The notes under the pieces are model-generated. The model was not told the origin of the DNA, made no database searches, and worked only from the letters and a program-made list of their open reading frames with translations. A stretch of DNA of 64,000 bases from Qipengyuania citrea (GTDB lineage: Bacteria; Pseudomonadota; Alphaproteobacteria; Sphingomonadales; Sphingomonadaceae): the NCBI RefSeq assembly GCF_009828015.1, contig NZ_WTYG01000001.1:496001-560000 (forward strand), written 5' to 3'. Shown here piece after piece: positions 11,241 to 20,219 of the stretch (positions are counted from its first letter, which is position 1; each line of letters begins with the position of its first letter). The translations under genes were made by a program, and so were the position numbers.

Positions 11241-12424
11241 CGCCGCGTTTCGAGACGGTCGAGCGTACCCACCGGCAGCAGGACGAGAGCCGATCCGCTG
11301 GCGCTCATGCTGCCAGCGATTTCGCGGGCATCGCCGCCATTGCCCCAGAAGGTGTCGAAGCGATTGGTGCCCTTGATCGCCCCGCCTGTGTCCTGCGCGA
11401 TCCAGAGCCCGTCGGCCTCGTCGCGTTCCATGTCGAGAAAGACCGGCGCGCCATAGGGGACGAAATTGGGATCGACCGCGACCGATGCCTCGCGCCGGAC
11501 GGGCACCCCCAGCGACCCGAGCGGGCCGTCACTGTTTAGTTCGCGGAAGAAAATCCAGCTCTTGTTGAGGCGCATGATATCGCGCCCCTGCGCGGGATTG
11601 TCGCGAATGAACGCCATAATGCCCTGCATCGAAGTGGCGTAATCGGTGCCTTCGCCGATCAATCCGCGTTCGCGCATCACGCGGCCGATGCCGACATATT
11701 CCCGGCCGTTCTGCCCGGCATATCCGATCCGCATCAGCGAGCCATCGGGCAGGCGCAGCAGACCCGAACCCTGGATTTGCAGGAAGAACAGCTCGACCGG
11801 ATCGGCAGCCCAGGCAATCTCGAGCCCGCGCCCTTCGAGCGCGCCGAGTTCGATCGCAGTGCGATCGTGGAACTGGACGAAGCGCCCGCTGGCGTCATAC
11901 CGGCCCAGCGGCGGGCGCCCGCTCCGCTCGCTCGCAGGCATATCGTCGGGCCAAGCGCGCACCAGTTCGGGAGGCATGGCATAGACGGGCACGTCATATC
12001 CCGGCGCGCGCGTCCGGCTGCCGCGGATCTCGGGCTCGTAATAGCCAGTGGCGAAGGCTGCCCCATCGCCCACGCGGGCGGTTTCGAAATAGCTGGCGAA
12101 GAACCGGCGCGCGTCCGAGACCGGCCAGGTGGCGGCGGCCTCGCAGGCAGGGCGCCAGTCGTCGGCAAAGGTCAGACCGCTCTGGTCCTCGCGGCGCAGG
12201 ATAGCGGGACAGGATTCGAGAAACGAGACGAGCGCGGTACCCGCATCATCGGCGCCGATGCCCAGTTCGGTTACCTTAAGGCCGCGAGAAACGGGTGCGA
12301 AGGCGGCGCTTGAGACGGTGCCGGGCGGCATGGCGACCGGTGTTTGCGGGCGCATGTCGGGCACGACGCGGACGCAGGCAGCCAGCACCAGCGTGGCCGC
12401 GATTACCAGCAGGTAGCGCATCAT
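11237..12424 (-). CDS. mltA: Membrane-bound lytic murein transglycosylase A
   Basis: Outer-membrane lipoprotein that cleaves glycan strands of peptidoglycan to 1,6-anhydromuramic products. The signal peptide ends in the lipobox LAAC at about 13-16. The MltA barrel domain follows (ATGYYEPEIRGSRT at about 117-130; ELFFLQIQGSGLLRLPDGS at about 207-225), and the C-terminal 3D domain holds the catalytic Asp region (WIAQDTGGAIKGTNRFDTFWG). The 395-residue length is usual. Two adjacent ATGs follow a GGGGGAGGG stretch; the second (12421) has the better spacing. Sits 24 bp after the Tim44-like gene. Confidence 0.95.
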   Translation of the reverse strand: MMRYLLVIAATLVLAACVRVVPDMRPQTPVAMPPGTVSSAAFAPVSRGLKVTELGIGADDAGTALVSFLESCPAILRREDQSGLTFADDWRPACEAAATWPVSDARRFFASYFETARVGDGAAFATGYYEPEIRGSRTRAPGYDVPVYAMPPELVRAWPDDMPASERSGRPPLGRYDASGRFVQFHDRTAIELGALEGRGLEIAWAADPVELFFLQIQGSGLLRLPDGSLMRIGYAGQNGREYVGIGRVMRERGLIGEGTDYATSMQGIMAFIRDNPAQGRDIMRLNKSWIFFRELNSDGPLGSLGVPVRREASVAVDPNFVPYGAPVFLDMERDEADGLWIAQDTGGAIKGTNRFDTFWGNGGDAREIAGSMSASGSALVLLPVGTLDRLETRR

Positions 12425-12448
12425 CCCTCCCCCGGATCGCGCGGCGCG

Positions 12449-13102
12449 TCAGCCTTCGTCGGTTTCGTCGAGAACCCAGTTGGGATCGGCGGCATCGACA
12501 TTGCGGCGGAAGGTCCAGACGTCGCGGCTTTCGATCGCGTCGTCGAGCGAACCGGCCACGACATTGCCTTCTGCGCTACGGGTCACTGCGGCGATATCGG
12601 CCACGAAGAGCACGGCAATGCGGGCGATGCGGCCATCGAGATCGGCCGAACGCACGGTCGCGTCCTCGATCCTGATCAGCCGGTTGTCGAGCGTTTCGCC
12701 CGCTTCTTCGCGCGCGTCGATGGCCTGCGCAAAGCTTTCGTAGACGTCGCCATCGGTCAGTTCGCGCAGCGTATCCTTGTCGCCTTTCCAGAAGGCCTCC
12801 AAGATCATCGCGTAAGCGCCCTTGGCACCTTCGAGGAAACCCAGCAGGTCGAAGCCCGGCGAGGCCGCGGCGATGGCGCGCACGCCTGCCTCGCTGGCCG
12901 GAGCCGCATTGTCGCCCCCGCGCAGCACCACCGGCTGGCGGGCGGGACGCGGTGCATTCTCGGCCTGCGCAGGCGTATCCGCGCGCTCGAACCGATGCGG
13001 CACCACCTCTTCTTCATGCTCCGACCGACGGCCGAGCACCGAATAGAGCCGCAACCCCAGAAAGGCGGCGATCATGGCGAGGATGACGATCTCGGTGATC
13101 AC
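12449..13102 (-). CDS. Tim44/TimA-type membrane-anchored protein
   Basis: A 217-residue protein with an N-terminal transmembrane helix (EIVILAMIAAFLGLRLYSVLG), a variable linker rich in Ala/Pro and charged residues, and a C-terminal Tim44 domain (PGFDLLGFLEGAKGAYAMILEAFWKGDKDTL...). Mitochondrial Tim44 tethers import motors; in alphaproteobacteria such proteins are inner-membrane adaptors whose partner is not certain. The GTG at 13102 is chosen because it places the membrane helix at the extreme N terminus as in the family; an ATG at 13201 would add a non-homologous tail. Divergent from secB. Confidence 0.85.
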   Translation of the reverse strand: MITEIVILAMIAAFLGLRLYSVLGRRSEHEEEVVPHRFERADTPAQAENAPRPARQPVVLRGGDNAAPASEAGVRAIAAASPGFDLLGFLEGAKGAYAMILEAFWKGDKDTLRELTDGDVYESFAQAIDAREEAGETLDNRLIRIEDATVRSADLDGRIARIAVLFVADIAAVTRSAEGNVVAGSLDDAIESRDVWTFRRNVDAADPNWVLDETDEG

Positions 13103-13358
13103 GTGATTAACCTGCTTCCCAACTTCATTCGCGAAGGCAACGCGCCTCCGGCAGTCCAACATCTGTCCTGCCCTAGATAGGAAGGAAATACAAACCGACA
13201 ATGGTCCTACGGCCCCGGCGCCGCGCCGCGTACCGCCGGGCCGGGTCGCGGATTGCTAGACTCGTCCGACAGTGCTAGGCGCGCGCACCGAAGGCCCGCT
13301 GCGCCCGGAAATGGCGCGCGCGGGCGGCATTATTCGGATAAATGGAAAGCGAATGCAC

Positions 13359-13892
13359 ATGGCCGACGAAGGCGACGTTCTCACCGACCTGAACAATCCC
13401 GCAGCGGGCGCCAACGGGGCCGACAACCAGCCCAGCGCGGGCGTGATCTCGCAATATATCAAGGACCTTTCGGTCGAGAACCCCAGCGCGCCGCAATGCT
13501 ACCAGTGGAACGAGCAGCCGCAGCTCGACGTGCAGGTCAACATCGCCGCCGACAAGATCGCCGAAGACGTTCACGAAGTGACGCTGAAGGTTACCTGCAG
13601 CGCCAAGACTAGCCAGGGTACGCTCTATCTGATCGATCTGGACTATTGCGGGCTGATGGGCATGCGCAATTTGCCCGACGAGCAGGCGCACGCTTTCCTG
13701 TTCGCCGAAGCCCCGCGCATTCTGTTCCCCTTCGCGCGCCGCGTCATTGCCGATGCCAGCCGCGATGCAGGCTTCCCGCCGCTGATGCTCGATCCGATGG
13801 ATTTCGGCGCGCTCTACCAGCAGCAGCTGGCTGCGCGCGCGCAGGAACAGCAGCAGGGCGCCGCGGCGACCCCGCCCGCCGGCGAAGCCTGA
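13359..13892 (+). CDS. secB: Protein-export chaperone SecB
   Basis: Tetrameric cytoplasmic chaperone that keeps preproteins unfolded and passes them to SecA. The 177-residue protein shows the SecB core: QYIKDLSVENPSAP at about 29-42, VQVNIAADKIAEDVHEVTLKV, the SecA-binding DYCGLMGMRNLPDE region, and the conserved LFPFARRVIADASRDAGFPPLMLDPMDFGALY at about 124-155. The ATG at 13359 has GGAAAG nine bases upstream, better than the ATG six bases earlier. The pairing of secB with a divergent Tim44-like gene is typical of alphaproteobacteria. Confidence 0.95.
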   Translation: MADEGDVLTDLNNPAAGANGADNQPSAGVISQYIKDLSVENPSAPQCYQWNEQPQLDVQVNIAADKIAEDVHEVTLKVTCSAKTSQGTLYLIDLDYCGLMGMRNLPDEQAHAFLFAEAPRILFPFARRVIADASRDAGFPPLMLDPMDFGALYQQQLAARAQEQQQGAAATPPAGEA

Positions 13893-13922
13893 GCCGCTGA
13901 TTCGCCCGGGAGGCTCTGACAG

Positions 13923-15488
13923 GTGAGCCTGCTCAAGAACGTCGGGACCATCGGCGGGCTGACCGCGGTCAGCCGCGTCTTCGGCTTCGTGCGCGACATC
14001 CTGGTAGCGCGCGTGCTTGGCGCAACGCCGATGGGCGACGCGTGGCAGCTGGCCTTCATGCTGCCCAACATCTTCCGCCGCCTGTTCGCCGAAGGCGCCT
14101 TTGCCAGCGCCTTCGTGCCGCTATTCAACCGGCGGATGGTCGAAGGGCAGAGCGAGGCCCAGCGCTTCGCCGAAAGCGTATTGTCGCTGCTGCTGCCGAT
14201 CCTGATCGTCTTCGGCGGGCTGGCAATGGTGGCGATGCCATGGGTGGTCGCCTATTTCGCACCCGACGGCCTCGAAAGCGATCCGGAAGCCTTGCCGATC
14301 GCGGTGATGATGGCACGGATTACCTTCCCCTACCTCCTGTTCATGAGCCTTGCGACGCTGGTCGCCGCCGTGCTCAACTCGCTGTCGCGCTTCGCTGCCG
14401 CGGCGGCGGCACCGGTGCTGCTCAACCTCTGCCTGATCGCAGCGCTGCTATACGGCGCATCGCTGGGCGAAGGGGTGATGGCGCGCCGCGAAAGTGCGTT
14501 CTGGCAATCGGTCGCGCTCAGCGCCTCGGGCCTGCTGCAACTGGTGTGGCTGGCGTTCTGGATGCACCGCGCGGGCTTTCGGATCCGCCTGCTGCTGCCG
14601 CGGGTCTCGCCCGGGGTAAAGGAATTGGGCGTGCTGATCGTCCCCGCGGTGTTCGGTGCGGGCATCTACCAGATCAGCCGCTTCGTCGACCTGTTCTTCC
14701 TCTCCACGCTGGAGGTCGGCAGCTACACCTATCTCGCAATGGCTGACCGCTGGAACCAGCTGCCGCTGGGGATCATCGGGATCGCGCTGGGCACCGCCAT
14801 CCTCCCCGCCCTTTCGCGCTACCTCTCGCGCGAGGAGAACGACGAGGCGCAGCGGCTGCAATCGAACGCGATCGAGCTGGCGATGCTGCTGACCGTGCCC
14901 GCGGCTGCGGCATTGTTCGTATCGGGCAGCGCCTTCACCCGCGTGTTCTTCGCTGGCGGCGCGTTCAGCGTCGAAGATGCCCTGATTACCGGCACGGTGG
15001 TCAGCGGGCTGGTGATCGGCCTGCCCGCCTATGTGCTGATCAAGGTGCTGACGCCCAATTTCTTTGCCCGGAAAGACACGCGCACCCCGGTGTTCACCGC
15101 TGCGGCGTCGCTGGTGGTCACGGTGGGGCTGAATATCCTGTTGGTCCCGCGCCTGGGCGTGCTGGCGCTGGCCGTGGCAGGGTCGATCGGCGCGTGGTGC
15201 AATGTCATGCTGCTTTACGCGATCCTGGTCAGGCGCGGGTATTTCCGCCTGCCGTCACGGATCGCGGGGCGGATCGTGCGGATCTTCATCGCCGCGCTGG
15301 CGATGGCGCTCGCGCTGTGGGCGCTGATGGGTCCGCTGGACCCGTGGTTCGACGGCACGATACTCCAGCGTGCGGGCGGGATCGCCGCGGTAACATTGAC
15401 GGGCACTGCGGTCTACGGCATCGCGGCGATCCTCCTCGGGGTGCTCGACCGGGCGACGATCGCCCGGCTGCTGCGCCGCCAGACCTGA
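13923..15488 (+). CDS. murJ: Lipid II flippase MurJ
   Basis: Inner-membrane MOP-superfamily transporter that flips lipid II for peptidoglycan synthesis. The 521 residues form about 14 transmembrane helices. Recognition comes from the N terminus (VGTIGGLTAVSRVFGFVRDILVARVLGATPMGDAW) and the FRRLFAEGAFASAFVP segment in the second helix pair, both diagnostic of MurJ/MviN. It starts at GTG with gggagg nine bases upstream. Thirty bases downstream of secB and 47 before trpS, so probably one transcription unit. Confidence 0.95.
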   Translation: MSLLKNVGTIGGLTAVSRVFGFVRDILVARVLGATPMGDAWQLAFMLPNIFRRLFAEGAFASAFVPLFNRRMVEGQSEAQRFAESVLSLLLPILIVFGGLAMVAMPWVVAYFAPDGLESDPEALPIAVMMARITFPYLLFMSLATLVAAVLNSLSRFAAAAAAPVLLNLCLIAALLYGASLGEGVMARRESAFWQSVALSASGLLQLVWLAFWMHRAGFRIRLLLPRVSPGVKELGVLIVPAVFGAGIYQISRFVDLFFLSTLEVGSYTYLAMADRWNQLPLGIIGIALGTAILPALSRYLSREENDEAQRLQSNAIELAMLLTVPAAAALFVSGSAFTRVFFAGGAFSVEDALITGTVVSGLVIGLPAYVLIKVLTPNFFARKDTRTPVFTAAASLVVTVGLNILLVPRLGVLALAVAGSIGAWCNVMLLYAILVRRGYFRLPSRIAGRIVRIFIAALAMALALWALMGPLDPWFDGTILQRAGGIAAVTLTGTAVYGIAAILLGVLDRATIARLLRRQT

Positions 15489-15535
15489 ACCCGACGGGCC
15501 GATCCTGGCCGGCCCGAACCTGATTGAGAGAATTC

Positions 15536-16561
15536 ATGCGTCCTGACATGCGGGTAGTTTCCGGCATCCAGCCCACCGGCAATCTCCACCTCGGCAATTA
15601 CCTCGGGGCGATCCGCAACTGGGTGCGCATGCAGGACGATATGCAGGACGGCGAGCAATGCCTGTTCTTCCTCGCCGACCTGCATGCCATTTCGATGCCG
15701 CACGATCCGGCCGAACTGCACCGCGGCACGCTGGAAATGGCCGCGGCCGTGGTCGCCTGCGGGATCGATCCGCACCGGAGCATCCTGTTCAACCAGGCGC
15801 AGGTCCCCGCGCATGCGGAAATGCAGTGGCTGCTCAATGGAACCGCACGAATGGGCTGGCTCAACCGCATGACGCAGTGGAAGGACAAGGCGGGCAAGAA
15901 CCGCGAAGGCCAATCGGTCGCGCTGTTCGCCTATCCGGTGCTGCAGGCCGCCGATGTACTGCTCTACCAGACAACGCATGTTCCTGTCGGCGAAGACCAG
16001 AAACAGCATCTCGAACTGGCACGCGACATCGCGCAGAAGTTCAACAACGATTTCGCTGGTGAGGATACGCCGGTCTTCACCCTGCCCGAAGCGATCACAC
16101 CGCCGCAGGCCGCTCGGATCATGAGCCTGCGCGACGGGTCCAAGAAGATGAGCAAGTCCGACCCGTCCGAGATGAGCCGGATCGAACTGGCCGACGATGC
16201 CGATACGGTGATGAAGAAGGTCAAAAAGGCCAAGACCGACCCCGAACCGCTGCCGAGCGAGGCAGGCGGGTTGGTCGGCCGAGCGGAAGCGCTGAACCTC
16301 GTCACGATCTATGCTGCGGTTGCCGACACCACGGTCGAGGCCGTGCTGGGCGAATACGGCGGCGAGGGCTTCGGCAAGTTCAAGCCCGCGCTGGGCGAAC
16401 TGCTGGTCGAAACGCTGCGACCGATCTCCACCCGGTTCAACGAGCTGCTCGACGACCGCGAGGCGCTCGATGCGATTCTGGCGCGCGGCGCCAGCCAGGC
16501 CCGCGAACTGGCGCGCCCCACGCTCGACGCGACATATTCGGCGCTGGGGCTGGTGCGTTAA
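15536..16561 (+). CDS. trpS: Tryptophanyl-tRNA synthetase
   Basis: Class I aminoacyl-tRNA synthetase charging tRNA-Trp. The ATP-binding HIGH-equivalent is PTGNLHLGN at about 12-20 and the KMSKS loop is DGSKKMSKSDPSE at about 200-212; the tryptophan-recognition DLHAISMPHDP region lies between. The 341-residue length is standard. The ATG at 15536 follows gagag by five bases. murJ-trpS is a recurrent order in sphingomonads. Confidence 0.97.
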   Translation: MRPDMRVVSGIQPTGNLHLGNYLGAIRNWVRMQDDMQDGEQCLFFLADLHAISMPHDPAELHRGTLEMAAAVVACGIDPHRSILFNQAQVPAHAEMQWLLNGTARMGWLNRMTQWKDKAGKNREGQSVALFAYPVLQAADVLLYQTTHVPVGEDQKQHLELARDIAQKFNNDFAGEDTPVFTLPEAITPPQAARIMSLRDGSKKMSKSDPSEMSRIELADDADTVMKKVKKAKTDPEPLPSEAGGLVGRAEALNLVTIYAAVADTTVEAVLGEYGGEGFGKFKPALGELLVETLRPISTRFNELLDDREALDAILARGASQARELARPTLDATYSALGLVR

Positions 16562-16724
16562 GCGCGCGGCCATCGCATCAAATGTGAATCCGGACATTCA
16601 ATCCGGGTTAATCGCCATTCGTCCATAGCCATGCACAGCTAATGGCAGTGTGCCTCGGGCAAGCGGTGGGCTGCGCACGATCGCGTTTCCGTGTAAGAAA
16701 CGCCAACAGTACAAAGGACTGAGC

Positions 16725-17411
16725 ATGACCAACCTGAACCAGGGTTGGGGGCGCAAACTCAAGCTCGCCTCCGTTCCCGTCATCCTTGCAGGCCTCGCAG
16801 CCTGTGCCACCCCGTTCAAGGCGGATGTCTCGCGTTTCCAGACGCAGCTGCCCGCCCCGCAGGGGGAAACCTATTTCGTCGTGGCCGATGATCCGGCGCT
16901 CGCCGGCGGGCTCGAGTTCGCGCAATATGCCGACCTCGTCGAAGCGCAGATGTCGAGCCTCGGCTATGCCCAGGCTGCATCGCCCGAAGACGCTTCGCTG
17001 CTCGTCCGTTTCGACTACGAGGTCGACAAGGGCCGCGAACGCGTGCGGTCGACCGGCTTCAGCGACCCGTTCTATTCGCCGTGGTACGGCTACCGTGCGC
17101 GGACCGGCTATTACCGCCCGCGCTATGTCGGCAGCCGCTGGGGCTATGGCTATTACGACCCGTGGTTCGGCGGGCAGGAAGTCCGCAGCTACACCGTCTA
17201 CACCAGCGAGATCGACATGAAGATCGACCGCGCCGCGACAGGCGAACGCTTGTTCGAAGGCCAGGCGCAGGCGATTTCGACCTCGAACCGGCTGCAGTAT
17301 CTGGTGCCCAACCTCGTCGAAGCGATGTTTACCGATTTCCCCGGCAATTCGGGCGAAACGCTGCGTATCTCGATCGCGCCCGAAAAAACCACCGTGCGCA
17401 AGATCGACTGA
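16725..17411 (+). CDS. DUF4136 lipoprotein
   Basis: A 228-residue lipoprotein: signal peptide with lipobox LAAC at about 24-27, then a DUF4136 domain (FVVADDPALAGGLEFAQYADLVEAQMSSLGY, later SYTVYTSEIDMKIDR and LVPNLVEAMFTDFPGNSGETLRISI). The middle (about 120-160) is very rich in Tyr, Gly, Arg and Trp (WYGYRARTGYYRPRYVG), a common but unexplained feature of the family. Function unknown; outer-membrane or periplasmic location is inferred. It stands alone between a promoter region and a good terminator. Confidence 0.85.
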   Translation: MTNLNQGWGRKLKLASVPVILAGLAACATPFKADVSRFQTQLPAPQGETYFVVADDPALAGGLEFAQYADLVEAQMSSLGYAQAASPEDASLLVRFDYEVDKGRERVRSTGFSDPFYSPWYGYRARTGYYRPRYVGSRWGYGYYDPWFGGQEVRSYTVYTSEIDMKIDRAATGERLFEGQAQAISTSNRLQYLVPNLVEAMFTDFPGNSGETLRISIAPEKTTVRKID

Positions 17412-17442
17412 TCCGCGCGGGCGAAAAATCAGCCAAGCGAAG

Positions 17443-17469
17443 GGCGGTCCGCGAGCGGGCCGCCTTTTT
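17443..17469 (+). terminator. Terminator between convergent DUF4136 and dut genes
   Basis: GGCGGTCC and GGGCCGCC form an eight-base-pair stem (one wobble) with a six-base loop, followed by five T residues. Confidence 0.8.
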
Positions 17470-17480
17470 CCTACCGGCGC

Positions 17481-17942
17481 TCAGCCCAGTTTCGCGTGGC
17501 CGCCTGTCGAGCCGAAGCCGCCTTCACCGCGAACGGTCGCATCGAGCTGGCCCACTTCGTGCCACGCGGCCTGCGTGACCGGGGCCAGCACCAGCTGTGC
17601 GATCCGGTCACCCCGGGCGATCGCGAAATCTTCTGTCCCGTGGTTGATCATGATGACCTTGATCTCGCCGCGGTAATCGCTGTCGATCGTTCCCGGCGTA
17701 TTGGGCACGGTTATCCCGTGCTTGAGCGCGAGCCCCGATCGCGGGCGGACCTGGATTTCGAAACCCTGCGGAATTGCGACCGCGAGACCGGTAGCCACAG
17801 CATGCCGCTGTCCCGGGGCCAGCGTCAGGTCTTCGGCGGCAAGCACGTCCATCCCCGCCGCGCCATCGGTGGCATAGACGGGTAGCGCCAGTCCTTCGCC
17901 ATGCGGCAGCCGCTTGACCTGCACGCCCACCGGATCAGTCAT
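17481..17942 (-). CDS. dut: dUTP diphosphatase
   Basis: Hydrolyses dUTP to dUMP and PPi, keeping uracil out of DNA and feeding dTMP synthesis. The 153-residue trimeric dUTPase has the five motifs: [11 protein letters not shown] (I), [11 protein letters not shown] (II), [11 protein letters not shown] with the catalytic Asp (III), [12 protein letters not shown] (IV) and the P-loop-like [10 protein letters not shown] (V) at the C terminus. The ATG at 17942 has GGGGGA eight bases upstream and overlaps the coaBC stop by eight bases, so coaBC and dut are translationally coupled. The coaBC-dut order is widespread in proteobacteria. Confidence 0.96.
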   Translation of the reverse strand: MTDPVGVQVKRLPHGEGLALPVYATDGAAGMDVLAAEDLTLAPGQRHAVATGLAVAIPQGFEIQVRPRSGLALKHGITVPNTPGTIDSDYRGEIKVIMINHGTEDFAIARGDRIAQLVLAPVTQAAWHEVGQLDATVRGEGGFGSTGGHAKLG

Positions 17943-19641
17943 CGGCGTCATCCCCCGGCACCAGCGCTTCGGCGGCACGCAGCACCAGTTCGCGCGCGAC
18001 GTCTTCCTTGGCCATCTCGGGCAGGCTCTCGACCCCGCGCGCGGTGACGATATGGACCTGGTTGAGGTCGCCCCCCATCACGCTTTCGCCGATATCGCCT
18101 GCGACATTGTTGGCCACGATCCAGTCGGCGCCTTTTCGCTTGCGCTTGGACTTGGCGTTTTCGACCACGTTCTCGGTTTCGGCGGCGAAGCCGATCAGCA
18201 AGGTCGGGCGCTTGCGACCTGCCGCCGTGCTGGCGAGAATATCGGGGTTTTCCGCGAGGATCAGCGCGGGCGGCGCCGAGCCGCGTTTTTTCATCTTTTC
18301 GCCCGCAACATGCCGGCTCTTCCAGTCCGCAACCGCGGCGACCATGAAGGCGATATCCACCGGCAATGCGCGGCGCACTTCCTCGGCCATGTCTTCGGCG
18401 GTCTCGACGTCGATGCGGTCGACCCCGACCGGGGTGGGCAGGTGCACAGGTCCGGCGATCAGAGTAACGCGGGCCCCCGCCGCTGCGGCCATCGCGGCGA
18501 TGGCAAAGCCCTGCTTCCCGCTCGACCGGTTGGCAATATAGCGCACCGGATCAATCGGTTCGCGCGTCGGGCCCGCGGTGATGAGCACATGCTTGCCATA
18601 GAGCGGCCGGTGTTCGGGATCGGGATCGAACGCCGCCTGTCCCGCCAGCGGGGAAGCGTCGAAGGCTGCGGCCTGCGTCTGGAAGGCGTCGGCCATGGCC
18701 TGCGGCATCGCGTGGCCATCGTCGCCGTAAGCCAACGCCCCGGGATCGGTCGGCGGGGCTGCCGAAGCCTTGCCCTTGGTCGCCAGGATCGGTCCCGCGG
18801 CGGGATCGGGTTCGGACGGTTCGGGTAGTTCCGCGCCCTCGAAGCCGGCTTCATCGCCCGCTTCGGGCAGCTCTTCCAGTTCGGCCTCGATTTCCTCGTG
18901 GGTGCGGGTTTCCGTCGTCCGCGGAATGATCATCGACAGCAAGCCGCCCAGCCCGCCGCCGCTGGGGGTATCGTCTTCTTCCTCCCCGTCATCCTCGAAC
19001 ATAAGCTCCGAAGGTTCGAGCGTCTCGCCGAGCGGCACGCTTTGCGCGGGCGCGGCAAGCTGCGCAGGCACCGGAGCGCCGAGTTCGGGCAAATCGAGGT
19101 CGAGATCGAGCTCCTGCGCTATCCGCGCGAGGATAGACGGCGGTTCGGGCATCCGCCCGGCGCCGAATTCGCCGCAGGCCATCGCGCCCTCGTCGGGGTC
19201 CATCACTGCGACACCCGCCTGGCGCAACCAATCGGCGTTGCGCTGGGTCGCCGAATGCTCCCACATGCGCACGTTCATGGCCGGCACGGTCAGCACCGGC
19301 TTGTCGGTCGCCAGGATCAGCGTGGTGGCGAGGTCGTCGGCGATCCCGGCGGCCATCTTGGCCAAGAGGTCGGCGGTTGCCGGACACACCACCACCAGGT
19401 CGGCTTCGCGGCTCAGCTGGATATGCCCCATCTCGACCTCGTCCTTGAGATCGAACAGCGAGGTATAGACCTTGTTCTCGCTCAGCGCGGCAAGCGCCAT
19501 GGGCGTGACGAATTGCTGGCCGCCCTTCGTCAGCACGCAGGTCACTTCGCCGCCGGCCTTGCGGATCAGGCGCACGAGTTCGCACGACTTATAGGCCGCT
19601 ATGCCGCCGCCAATGACGAGGAGAATCTTCGGGCCGCTCAC
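17935..19641 (-). CDS. coaBC: CoaBC: phosphopantothenoylcysteine decarboxylase / phosphopantothenate-cysteine ligase
   Basis: Bifunctional coenzyme A synthesis enzyme. The N-terminal CoaC flavoprotein (about 1-180) shows [14 protein letters not shown], the catalytic His in GHIQLS, the PAMNVRMW motif and [13 protein letters not shown]. The C-terminal CoaB (about 347-568) shows [25 protein letters not shown] and the EKMKKRG Lys motif. Between them lies an acidic, low-complexity linker of about 160 residues; the usual enzyme is near 400 residues, this one 568. The GTG at 19641 matches the family start; an in-frame ATG at 19701 would add 20 unlike residues. Overlaps dut. Confidence 0.93.
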   Translation of the reverse strand: MSGPKILLVIGGGIAAYKSCELVRLIRKAGGEVTCVLTKGGQQFVTPMALAALSENKVYTSLFDLKDEVEMGHIQLSREADLVVVCPATADLLAKMAAGIADDLATTLILATDKPVLTVPAMNVRMWEHSATQRNADWLRQAGVAVMDPDEGAMACGEFGAGRMPEPPSILARIAQELDLDLDLPELGAPVPAQLAAPAQSVPLGETLEPSELMFEDDGEEEDDTPSGGGLGGLLSMIIPRTTETRTHEEIEAELEELPEAGDEAGFEGAELPEPSEPDPAAGPILATKGKASAAPPTDPGALAYGDDGHAMPQAMADAFQTQAAAFDASPLAGQAAFDPDPEHRPLYGKHVLITAGPTREPIDPVRYIANRSSGKQGFAIAAMAAAAGARVTLIAGPVHLPTPVGVDRIDVETAEDMAEEVRRALPVDIAFMVAAVADWKSRHVAGEKMKKRGSAPPALILAENPDILASTAAGRKRPTLLIGFAAETENVVENAKSKRKRKGADWIVANNVAGDIGESVMGGDLNQVHIVTARGVESLPEMAKEDVARELVLRAAEALVPGDDADD

Positions 19642-19826
19642 GCCGGGACTGCGCCTTGCAGCGGTGGCTCCGGACGCGCCTGTACGGATCGGCAAATGCA
19701 TAGCCAGTGTGTCATCGCCGCGCTTGCTAGCGCCCCCCGTTTGGTATTGCCAGCGTGTAGCACTGGCGTTTTACGCGATACTCCCTAACCTTGTATGGTG
19801 AAAGAAAAGGAAACGGGGAGGTTTCG

Positions 19827-20219
19827 ATGCATGTGATCCTGAGCGCGATTTTGTTGGCCCTTGCGATACTCGACCTGGTGCTGGGTACCAGCTTCCTCGT
19901 CGATCCCGCCAGTGCGGCGAGCGACTTCGGCCTGACGATCGCCTCGACCCACGGCGAATCGACATTGCGGGGCGACATGACCGCCTTCTTCTATGTCACC
20001 GCGCTGTCGCTGGCGTGGGGCGCATGGAAACGGCGGGGCGAGGTGTTGCTGCCGGCGCTCGGCCTGTTCGGCATCGCCTTCATCGGACGCTTCATCAATG
20101 TCGTGGCGCAGGGGCCCTATGAAGGGTGGATGGTGCCGATGGCGGTGGAAGGGTTCCACTGCATCGTGATCATCATTGCGATACGCGCGTGGGGCTCCGG
20201 GCAAGCCGCGGCTGCCTAA
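19827..20219 (+). CDS. Small four-helix membrane protein (DUF4345-like)
   Basis: A 130-residue inner-membrane protein with about four hydrophobic helices. The arrangement LLALAILDLVLGTSFLVDPASAASDFGL, then STLRGDMTAFFYVTALSLAWGAW and IAFIGRFINVVAQGP, resembles DUF4345 proteins. Function unknown. A strong ggggagg sits five bases before the ATG. Its last 47 bases overlap the end of the opposite-strand membrane protein gene. Confidence 0.7.
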   Translation: MHVILSAILLALAILDLVLGTSFLVDPASAASDFGLTIASTHGESTLRGDMTAFFYVTALSLAWGAWKRRGEVLLPALGLFGIAFIGRFINVVAQGPYEGWMVPMAVEGFHCIVIIIAIRAWGSGQAAAA

